Below are positions 6,299 through 11,046 of a stretch of 11,046 bases of DNA, one piece after another. The number at the start of each line of letters is the position of its first letter. Within the stretch, counting starts at the first letter, position 1. The stretch is from Nitrospinaceae bacterium (GTDB lineage: Bacteria; Nitrospinota; Nitrospinia; Nitrospinales; VA-1). The DNA lies in contig JAESTE010000050.1 in NCBI GenBank assembly GCA_016763735.1, positions 1 to 11,046 on the forward strand, written 5' to 3'. Made by a program: the position numbers and the translations under genes. The notes beneath the pieces are model-generated. The model was not told the origin of the DNA, did no database searches, and saw only the letters and a list, made by a program, of their open reading frames with translations.

Positions 6299-7153
6299 TT
6301 AGCTAGATTTTGGAATGCTCGGCAAAGTTATAGTTGCAGTTTCTGGTGTAGGCATTACGGCAGGTAAATGAACGGAAAAGGTGGAGCCCTCATTGGGCTT
6401 GCTTTCCACAAAGATATCTCCTCCCATCATTTCACAAATACGTTTGGTGATCGCCAGACCAAGCCCCGTTCCACCATATTTTTGAATGTTGCCCGAGTGA
6501 ACCTGGGAAAAACTTTTGAACAATTTTTCAACCTGATCGGTATCCATTCCAATTCCCGTGTCGGAGATGGTGAAATTAATCCAATCCAACTTGCGGATTG
6601 TCTTACGGGAAACTGTAAAAGTAATTTCACCTTTTTCAGTAAATTTGCATGCATTGCTTAGTAGATTAAATAAAACCTGGCGCAATCGGGTTATATCTAT
6701 AGAAATAGAACCCAAGTCTTTATCGAGATTGATTTTGAGGGTATTGGAGTTTTTATTAATAACAGGTTGCAGAGTATGGCTGACTTCATTGGTTAAGCTT
6801 TCCAAATCACAGTTCTGGCTGAAAAACTCCATTTTCCCGGCTTCAATTTTTGAAAGGTCAAGGATGTCGTTGATGATCGCCAGCAGATGTTTTCCCGAGG
6901 AGTGGATTTTATTTAGGTCCGGGCCGATTTCCTCTTCAATCTTCAATTCGTCGGCGACTTCTTCAAGTAGTTCGCTGTAACCAATGATGGCATTGAGGGG
7001 CGTGCGAAGCTCATGGCTCATGTTTGCCAAAAATGCGGACTTGGCTCGATTGGCGTCGGCGAGATCTTTGTTGGCTTTTTCCAACTCAGCAATTCGTTTT
7101 AGATAATCTTCTTCAGAACGAGTGCCAGATTGTTTGTCTTCGATATCTGCCAA
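6299..7153 (-). CDS. Sensor-less histidine kinase (HisKA-HATPase), apparent N-terminal half of a split hybrid kinase
   Basis: The 284-residue cytosolic protein has no membrane segment or sensor domain. A short coiled-coil lead (about 14-40) precedes the dimerisation/phospho-acceptor box with H47 (SHELRTPLN). The ATP-binding domain shows the N-box (N163, N167 in QVLFNLLSNACKF), G1 (DTGIGM, 198-203), F-box (LFKSFSQ) and G2 (GGTGLGL, 227-233). A Pro/Ser-rich tail (267-284) leads to TAA at 6301-6299. The same frame then continues as two receiver domains, so this looks like a hybrid kinase with a nonsense codon in its linker. ATG at 7153 is supported by AGAGG five bases upstream and by an extended -10 promoter about 45 bases upstream. 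Input would have to come from partner proteins. If the stop is real, the kinase domain itself is still complete. Confidence 0.87.
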   Translation of the reverse strand: MADIEDKQSGTRSEEDYLKRIAELEKANKDLADANRAKSAFLANMSHELRTPLNAIIGYSELLEEVADELKIEEEIGPDLNKIHSSGKHLLAIINDILDLSKIEAGKMEFFSQNCDLESLTNEVSHTLQPVINKNSNTLKINLDKDLGSISIDITRLRQVLFNLLSNACKFTEKGEITFTVSRKTIRKLDWINFTISDTGIGMDTDQVEKLFKSFSQVHSGNIQKYGGTGLGLAITKRICEMMGGDIFVESKPNEGSTFSVHLPAVMPTPETATITLPSIPKSS

Positions 7154-7198
7154 TTGGAGCCTCTATGGAGTAATTTTTATCATTGTTTGGAATAATGA

Positions 7199-7207
7199 AT
7201 TATATCA
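7199..7207 (-). promoter_or_regulatory. Extended -10 promoter for the histidine kinase gene
   Basis: On the minus strand the sequence reads TGATATAAT, a perfect TGnTATAAT extended -10, placing a transcription start about 40 bases before the ATG at 7153. No good -35 hexamer is present, as is usual for this promoter class. Confidence 0.5.
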
Positions 7208-7487
7208 TATGGAAAAATAAAAGGTTTTTTTCATATTCTTTGTCGCATCATTATAGGGAAAATTACAAGAATTTATTGTCACAATCATGTTCCATCTTGG
7301 TGTTGATTTGTAACGGATTTAAAGGCTTTTAGCTGAAGGGGGAATTGTCATACTGAAACCATAAAATGCAAGAAGCTTCGCCCTTCGATGGGGTGGCGGG
7401 CAACGGCTCTGTCTGACGAAAAACTAGCTTTGTATTTTTAGCAACGAGGAGTCTTGGGATTAAGAAAACTGGCTCTCCAGCAAGAAG
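7208..7487. other. Gene-free stretch between the kinase promoter and tRNA-Phe
   Basis: About 280 bases with no convincing gene. Open frames here on the minus strand have no family resemblance and one runs into the tRNA. The only structures noted are a small palindrome (CTGGCTCTCCAG, 7469-7480) just beyond the tRNA 3' end and a second TATAAT on the minus strand near 7250. No strong terminator for the tRNA was found. Confidence 0.5.
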
Positions 7488-7563
<76 letters not shown>

Positions 7564-7591
7564 AGTACTGGATTTGTCGATAAAAGAGCGA

Positions 7592-7620
7592 AATCTATCA
7601 TAGTCACCAACCTCTGTCAA
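7592..7620 (-). promoter_or_regulatory. Sigma70-type promoter of tRNA-Phe
   Basis: On the minus strand a perfect -35 TTGACA (7620-7615) is followed after 17 bases by TAGATT (7597-7592), a 4/6 match to TATAAT. It lies about 30 bases upstream of the mature tRNA 5' end and back-to-back with the csrA promoter. Confidence 0.65.
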
Positions 7621-7662
7621 TTTCGTTTGCGGCTATAAATTATTATTTTTTCAGAACTTTTT

Positions 7663-7671
7663 TGCTATAAT
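7663..7671 (+). promoter_or_regulatory. Extended -10 promoter of csrA-fliW
   Basis: TGCTATAAT is a perfect TGnTATAAT extended -10. The predicted start is near 7678, giving a 5' leader of about 50 bases before the csrA ATG at 7729. The -35 region is only A/T-rich. Confidence 0.6.
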
Positions 7672-7710
7672 GACTGCGCTACACTCTTTTGAACCTTGCC
7701 CCACGCTCTC

Positions 7711-7723
7711 AGGAAGGGATTCC
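7711..7723 (+). promoter_or_regulatory. csrA ribosome-binding site inside a hairpin with GGGA loop: candidate CsrA autoregulatory site
   Basis: AGGAAGGG is the Shine-Dalgarno region, ending 10 bases before the ATG. GGAA (7712-7715) can pair with TTCC (7720-7723), leaving loop GGGA. CsrA is known to bind GGA in hairpin loops over ribosome-binding sites. Two GGA triplets are present here. Autoregulation is an inference. Confidence 0.4.
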
Positions 7724-7728
7724 GCCCT

Positions 7729-7968
7729 ATGCTGGTTCTTACCCGAAAAATTGGCGAAAGCATCAAAATTAATGAAGATGTCAAAATAACCGTTATAGAT
7801 GTAAAGGGCAAGAACATTCGCCTGGGAATAGAAGCCCCCCGTGAAACTAAAATTTACAGGGAAGAGGTTTTTCTCCGCATCAAAGAGGAAAATAAATCGG
7901 CAGCTTCTTCCCAGCAATTTGATCTTGGTAAAGTTTCTCAATTGATGAAGGACAAGTTAAAAAAATGA
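7729..7968 (+). CDS. csrA: Carbon storage regulator / translational regulator CsrA
   Basis: The 79-residue product begins with the canonical MLVLTRKIGESI and keeps the RNA-contacting residues L4, R6 and R44 (YREEV), and RLGIEAPRE at 31-39. CsrA dimers bind GGA motifs in mRNA leaders and usually block ribosome access. A TTG-initiated extension from 7696 is rejected because ATG at 7729 has AGGAAGGG upstream and matches the family start exactly. The C-terminal tail after about residue 55 (to KLKK) is longer than in the 61-residue enterobacterial protein. In CsrA proteins that work with FliW, the C-terminal extension is where FliW binds. Its stop overlaps the fliW start by four bases (ATGA), so the two are co-translated. 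The leader has a candidate CsrA self-binding hairpin. Confidence 0.96.
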   Translation: MLVLTRKIGESIKINEDVKITVIDVKGKNIRLGIEAPRETKIYREEVFLRIKEENKSAASSQQFDLGKVSQLMKDKLKK

Positions 7969-8426
7969 AGGTTGAAACCAGTCGCTTCGGCACACTCGAT
8001 ATTTCAGAAAAAGAAATTGTCCGGTTCCCGGAAGGGTTGTACGGATTTGAAAAGGAAACGGAATTCACCCTGCTCCCCTTCAATCCGAATGTAGAAAGTC
8101 CGATGGAATGGATGCAGTCGTTGAAGTCAACGCATCTGGCTTTTGTTATCACCGACCCTTATCTGTACCTGCCTGACTATAAAATAAAACTTTCTGTAGA
8201 AGATAGGAAGCGCGTAGAGCTGGAAGAGGACGACCTGTATCTGACCCGTGCGATCGTCACCATACCGGAAAATTATTCGGAAATGACAGCAAACCTCATC
8301 GCTCCTTTAGTGATTAATAAAGACAAAGGTGTCGCCAAACAATTTGTGCTCACCAATATGAACTACGATACCCGTCATTACCTTCTGCCCGAAGAAATGC
8401 GCAGCGCCCCTGCTACTGTCCACTAA
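7965..8426 (+). CDS. fliW: Flagellar assembly factor FliW
   Basis: The 153-residue protein has the FliW pattern: ETSRFGTLDI (4-13), FPEGLYGFE (21-29), TANLIAPLVIN (108-118) and QFVLTNMNYDTRHYLL (126-141). FliW binds CsrA allosterically and is itself bound by flagellin. Free flagellin therefore releases FliW, which then antagonises CsrA and allows or limits flagellin translation. It is cytosolic. The start ATG overlaps the csrA stop, matching the direct partnership of the products. Order csrA-fliW is seen here; neither a flagellin nor any hook gene lies in the window. A small G+C-rich hairpin begins right after the stop codon. Confidence 0.95.
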   Translation: MKVETSRFGTLDISEKEIVRFPEGLYGFEKETEFTLLPFNPNVESPMEWMQSLKSTHLAFVITDPYLYLPDYKIKLSVEDRKRVELEEDDLYLTRAIVTIPENYSEMTANLIAPLVINKDKGVAKQFVLTNMNYDTRHYLLPEEMRSAPATVH

Positions 8427-8445
8427 CGGCGAACCGCCGGTCTTT
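8427..8445 (+). terminator. Possible weak terminator after fliW
   Basis: CGGCG (8427-8431) and CGCCG (8435-8439) form a 5-bp stem with loop AAC directly after the fliW TAA, followed by GTCTTT. The T-run is short, so termination efficiency is doubtful. Confidence 0.35.
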
Positions 8446-8448
8446 GCC

Positions 8449-8575
8449 GTAAAGCAAACACACACCGTCAAGTCTTTCACTATAAGTTCGCTAGCCTGCT
8501 TATTTCACGCAGGTTACATAAAGCAAACCCTGGGGCACTCAAACCAAACCATCATGCACGTCATCGCAAGTGACT
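8449..8575 (+). pseudogene. Possible C-terminal remnant of a tyrosine recombinase
   Basis: In the gap before mnmE, one plus-strand frame without a usable start reads HTVKSFTISS, then HAGYIKQTLGHSNQTIM, then HVIASD before TAA at 8573-8575. The spacing resembles the end of XerC/integrase proteins: HT..SFA..LL..AGY, then LGHS, then T.M..Y.H. The catalytic Tyr position is not Tyr (Ile in this alignment), and the box with the second Arg looks shortened. The match is short and by eye only. If it is real, this is decayed debris, overlapped at its end by the inverted-repeat element. Confidence 0.27.
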
Positions 8576-8659
8576 AAAAGAAGCGCGGCGATCTAGATCC
8601 TGCATTCGATTCATGCGCCAAAGAGCTATCTGGATTGCTTCACTCCGTTCGCAATGACG
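8559..8659. repeat. Degenerate inverted-repeat (MITE-like/palindromic) intergenic element
   Basis: The right end read on the minus strand is CGTCATTGCGAAC..., continuing GGAGTGAAGCAATCCAGAT. The left end on the plus strand begins CGTCATCGCAAGTGAC and continues through GAAGC to ATCTAGAT. The two termini are imperfect inverted copies over about 30 bases, enclosing about 35 bases. The core CGTCATTGCGA...GAAGCAATCC resembles a dispersed intergenic repeat type familiar from many bacterial genomes. No transposase is encoded, so it would be non-autonomous. The element lies between fliW and mnmE. Confidence 0.55.
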
Positions 8660-8665
8660 TATAAT
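8660..8665 (+). promoter_or_regulatory. TATAAT box abutting the repeat, possible mnmE promoter
   Basis: A perfect TATAAT starts at the last G+1 position of the inverted repeat, about 100 bases before the mnmE ATG. The best -35 is TTGCTT (8635-8640) inside the repeat with a long 19-base spacer, so support is modest. Confidence 0.3.
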
Positions 8666-8670
8666 AAATT

Positions 8671-8699
8671 TTATCTGCGTTCATCTGTATCCATCTGTG
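8671..8699. repeat. Short tandem-like repeat CATCTGT in a dispersed-repeat-like segment
   Basis: The segment reads ATCTGCGTTCATCTGT followed by ATCCATCTGTGG, with CATCTGT twice 11 bases apart. Similar CTGCGTTCATCTGTG-type strings are common dispersed intergenic repeats in several bacterial genomes. Only one copy is in this window. Confidence 0.35.
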
Positions 8700-8767
8700 G
8701 TAAAAAAGGTTTTGAAAGACTGGCTGGATAGGGTGCCTATTCCTTGTTACTAGTTGTTGAGTTTAAA

Positions 8768-10138
8768 ATGAACGATACCATAGCAGCTTTGGCAACACCC
8801 CTCGGAGAAGGAGGGATAAGCGTCATTCGCATCAGCGGCGAAAATGCTCTCTCTATTGCCACGGGCTTGTTTCATTCAGCGTCTGGTCTCTTGTCGCCAC
8901 CTCCTCAAAAAGTTTTATTAGGTGAGATACGCGACCCAGAGTCAGGGCAAGTGATTGATGAAGTCCTTCTGACCTATTTTAAAAAGCCCAACAGTCATAC
9001 CGGTGAACATGTCGTAGAAATCAGCGGTCACGGTGGCACTTTGGTATCAACCACCTTGCTGCAATTGATTTTGAAACAGGGGGCAAGGTTGGCAGAGCCC
9101 GGCGAATTTACACGTCGCGCTTTCATTCATGGCTGTCTAGATTTGACTCAGGCCGAAGCCGTAGCAGACCTCATAGACGCTGCATCCGCAAGAGCCTTGA
9201 CCGCTGCTGTCTCTCAACTCAAAGGCGGACTTTCCCGGCGAATCAATAAATTATTTGAACAACTGTTAGCGGTGCAGGCACAGTTGGAAGCGGCGATCGA
9301 CTTTTCTGAAGAAGGGCTGACTTTCCAATCCCGCGAAACCACCGGTCGGCAAATTGAAGAAGTAAAGAATGAAATATTTTCGCTGGTACATTCTTTTCGT
9401 CAAGGTAAAATAATTCGCGAAGGCATGCGAATTACCCTGATTGGCAAACCCAATGTAGGGAAGTCCAGTCTGCTCAATGCACTCATGCAGGAAGACCGGG
9501 CAATCGTAACTAATATACCGGGAACCACCCGCGATACTCTTGAAGAACGGGTGCGTATTAAAGACATTCATATTGTCATCATCGACTCGGCGGGCCTCCG
9601 CGACAATCCTGAAATTATAGAAGAAGAAGGCATCCGAAGAACTCGTAACGCGTTGGCGCAATCCGATCTTGCGCTGGTGTTATTCGATCCCTCTCAACCT
9701 CTTGATGGCAATGATGAATTGTTGATGAACGAAGTGGGTGATAAACCTCGATACGTTCTGTTCAATAAATCCGATCTTGAACAGAAATGGGCGAAGGAAA
9801 AAATTGAAAAATTTCTGCAAGGTGAAAAACCGATTTCACTTTCTGCTAAAACAGGAACAGGGCTGGAAGATTTAAAAGAGGCGATTTACAACCATGCCAC
9901 TAGCGGTAAGAGGGTGGGAGATTCTATTACCATCACCCGTGAACGCCACCGGGACCATTTGCAGCAGGCCGCAGAAGCTCTGGACACTGCCAGCAGTAGT
10001 ATGGTTTCGGGTTGCTCTGAAGAGCTCATCGCGGTTGACGTCACTCTGGCAATGGAGCACCTTGGCTCCGTACTCGGAAAAACTTTTGCCGAAGACCTGC
10101 TGGATAAAATTTTCGGTCAATTCTGTATCGGAAAATAG
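8768..10138 (+). CDS. mnmE: tRNA modification GTPase MnmE (TrmE)
   Basis: The 456-residue product has the full family plan. An N-terminal folate-binding domain starts MNDTIAALATPLGEGGI and holds HTGEHVVEISGHGG (77-90). An all-helical domain follows, with an inserted Ras-like G domain. The G motifs are GKPNVGKS (226-233), GTTRDT (252-257), DSAG (273-276, usually DTAG), NKSD (333-336) and SAK (359-361). The protein ends in FCIGK with the essential C453. With MnmG it installs the 5-(carboxymethyl)aminomethyl group on wobble U34 of certain tRNAs. ATG at 8768 gives the canonical N-terminus; an in-frame TTG at 8744 would add eight atypical residues. No strong Shine-Dalgarno sequence is seen. It is a housekeeping gene, preceded by a repeat-rich 340-base gap and convergent with the response regulator. 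Confidence 0.97.
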   Translation: MNDTIAALATPLGEGGISVIRISGENALSIATGLFHSASGLLSPPPQKVLLGEIRDPESGQVIDEVLLTYFKKPNSHTGEHVVEISGHGGTLVSTTLLQLILKQGARLAEPGEFTRRAFIHGCLDLTQAEAVADLIDAASARALTAAVSQLKGGLSRRINKLFEQLLAVQAQLEAAIDFSEEGLTFQSRETTGRQIEEVKNEIFSLVHSFRQGKIIREGMRITLIGKPNVGKSSLLNALMQEDRAIVTNIPGTTRDTLEERVRIKDIHIVIIDSAGLRDNPEIIEEEGIRRTRNALAQSDLALVLFDPSQPLDGNDELLMNEVGDKPRYVLFNKSDLEQKWAKEKIEKFLQGEKPISLSAKTGTGLEDLKEAIYNHATSGKRVGDSITITRERHRDHLQQAAEALDTASSSMVSGCSEELIAVDVTLAMEHLGSVLGKTFAEDLLDKIFGQFCIGK

Positions 10139-10184
10139 CCTAGGCAAACAAGGGATAAGCCCCCGTACAGTAGTGGCCCCACCG

Positions 10185-10646
10185 TCAACCTTCCGTTGTG
10201 TGAAAGGGATATTTTACCCACTGGAACCAATACTCCAGAATAAGTTGCATGCCTTTTATAAACTGGTCGAATTGCGAGGGTTTCTGGACATAGGAGTTTG
10301 CCCCAAAGTCATAGGCTGAAACGATATTATCCTTGTTTTTCGAAGATGTGAGAACGATAGTGAGAAGGTTTTTCAATGCGGGATTTTTCTGCATCTCCTG
10401 CAATACTTCCAAGCCATTCATTTTTGGCATATTTATATCCAGAAGAATCAGGCAGGGAACCGGAGACTTTATTGGGTCCTGCCACTCGTTTTGACGAAGC
10501 AGATAGCCCATCGCCTCTTCTCCGTTTTTAACCCAGTGAACATCGCAGTCGAATTTGGTGCTTTTCAGCGTACTCTCAATTAAAAAATAATCGTCTTCAT
10601 CATCCTCCACAACAAGAATGACGTATTTGTTTTTGTTTTCAGTCAT
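10185..10646 (-). CDS. Single-domain response regulator, Rcp1-like
   Basis: The 153-residue protein is one CheY-like receiver with no output domain. It has the acidic triad E14-D15-D16 (VVEDDEDD), phospho-acceptor D70 (LILLDINMPKMNG), T100-S101 (VLTSS) and K122 (VQKP). The longer loop between strands 2 and 3 (RQNEWQDPIKSPVPCLILLD) and the C-terminal EYWFQWV helix are typical of the Rcp1 type, which accepts phosphate from phytochrome-like or PAS-GAF kinases. Its ATG at 10646 overlaps the end of the histidine kinase gene by eight bases, so the pair is co-translated and very likely cognate. An AGGAAAAG-like ribosome-binding site sits within the kinase gene. It ends 46 bases from mnmE in convergent orientation. 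Confidence 0.92.
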   Translation of the reverse strand: MTENKNKYVILVVEDDEDDYFLIESTLKSTKFDCDVHWVKNGEEAMGYLLRQNEWQDPIKSPVPCLILLDINMPKMNGLEVLQEMQKNPALKNLLTIVLTSSKNKDNIVSAYDFGANSYVQKPSQFDQFIKGMQLILEYWFQWVKYPFHTTEG

Positions 10647-11046
10647 CTTTCTTTTCCTGTTTTACTGGCAATTCTATAATGAAGGTCGTCCCGCTTGGCG
10701 GTTTGGTTTTTGCGGTAATTGTTCCGTTGTGCTTATCGATAATTTTTTTGCAAATGGCCAACCCCATTCCGGTTCCTTCAAACTGGCTGGAAGCGTGCAA
10801 ACGCTGGAAGGGTTTGAAGATACGATCCAAGTATTTCTCCTCGAATCCAATTCCATTATCCGCGATATCTATCCTACAATATCCGCTTTTGGAAGCAACT
10901 ATTTCCCCGCTGATTGTGAGGGATGGCGGCTCTTCCTCCCGGTGATATTTCAAACCATTGCTGATAAGATTTTGGAATAAATGAAACATCTGGAATCTGT
11001 TTGCCTCTATAACTGGTAAATCCACGATCTTCACTTTTGCGTTCGA
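10639..11046 (-). CDS. Histidine kinase, C-terminal ATPase domain (runs off the right edge)
   Basis: 135 residues of a HATPase_c domain are visible, open to the window edge. The frame continues upstream of an in-frame GTG at 11034 as SNAK, so that GTG should not be taken as a start. Motifs are the N-box QNLISNGLKYH (25-35), G1 DNGIGF (63-68), F-box IFKPFQRL (76-83) and G2 GTGMGLAI (91-98). The sequence style (LPVIEAN..QM..LFQNLISN.LK) is that of the kinases paired with Rcp1-like regulators, often with PAS, GAF or phytochrome inputs; the sensor part is off the edge. TGA at 10641-10639 overlaps the start of the response regulator gene. Confidence 0.93.
   Translation of the reverse strand, partial: SNAKVKIVDLPVIEANRFQMFHLFQNLISNGLKYHREEEPPSLTISGEIVASKSGYCRIDIADNGIGFEEKYLDRIFKPFQRLHASSQFEGTGMGLAICKKIIDKHNGTITAKTKPPSGTTFIIELPVKQEKKDD

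Noticed and set aside
7349..7385. GTCATACTGAA...GAAGCTTCGCC as a second dispersed inverted repeat
   Set aside because: Similarity to known GTCATTCTGAG-type repeats is too weak and no matching inverted end was found nearby.
7696..7728. TTG-initiated extension of csrA
   Set aside because: It overlaps the ribosome-binding site and adds residues before the invariant MLVLTRK start.
8492..8516. Hairpin with 8-bp arms (TAGCCTGC / GCAGGTTA, one G-U) in the fliW-mnmE gap
   Set aside because: It has no T-run on either side and lies within the possible recombinase remnant, so no separate role can be supported.
8744..8767. TTG start for mnmE giving eight extra residues
   Set aside because: The ATG at 8768 reproduces the conserved MnmE N-terminus and the added residues are not family-like.
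10139..10184. Bidirectional terminator between convergent mnmE and the response regulator
   Set aside because: Only short stems such as GTGGCCCCAC are present, without T-runs on either strand.

Overview
The window is chromosomal DNA from a Gram-negative-type bacterium of moderate G+C. The proteins (SPASM radical SAM enzyme, LeuC/LeuD, CsrA-FliW, MnmE, Rcp1-like response regulator, secreted leucine-rich-repeat protein) would suit a Nitrospinota- or deltaproteobacterium-like lineage. That placement is an impression from gene flavour only; no rRNA or other strong marker is present.

Layout. On the minus strand at the left edge lie the N-terminal part of a DASS/SLC13 anion transporter (1-295) and a radical SAM/SPASM enzyme (446-1483). 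A divergent intergenic region then leads into a plus-strand cluster: leuC (1677-2978), a frameshifted leuD (2985-3550), a secreted SUMF1/FGE-like protein whose start overlaps the leuD stop, and a secreted His-rich leucine-rich-repeat protein (4383-5228). Convergent to these, on the minus strand, are a 61-residue acidic protein, a double-receiver protein and a histidine kinase. The last two are in the same reading frame and are split only by one TAA codon. A gene-poor stretch and tRNA-Phe(GAA) follow. The tRNA is divergent from the plus-strand csrA-fliW pair. A 340-base gene-free gap holds a degenerate inverted-repeat element and possible recombinase debris, and then comes mnmE. At the right edge, on the minus strand, are an Rcp1-like single-domain response regulator and the C-terminal part of its overlapping histidine kinase.

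How the genes work together. LeuC and LeuD form isopropylmalate isomerase of leucine synthesis, and a short leader ORF with four clustered Leu codons precedes leuC. CsrA and FliW form the known protein-RNA switch controlling flagellin translation, although no flagellin gene lies here. MnmE modifies the wobble uridine of tRNAs. Both kinase/receiver modules are phosphorelay parts of unknown input.

Most worth checking: the in-frame stop that splits an apparent hybrid kinase; the leuD frameshift; the candidate leu leader peptide; the hairpin with a GGGA loop over the csrA ribosome-binding site; and the repeat and recombinase remnants upstream of mnmE. Two broken reading frames within 4 kb could mean sequencing errors as easily as real gene decay. 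I saw no CRISPR array, no intact mobile element, and no clearly new multi-gene system.
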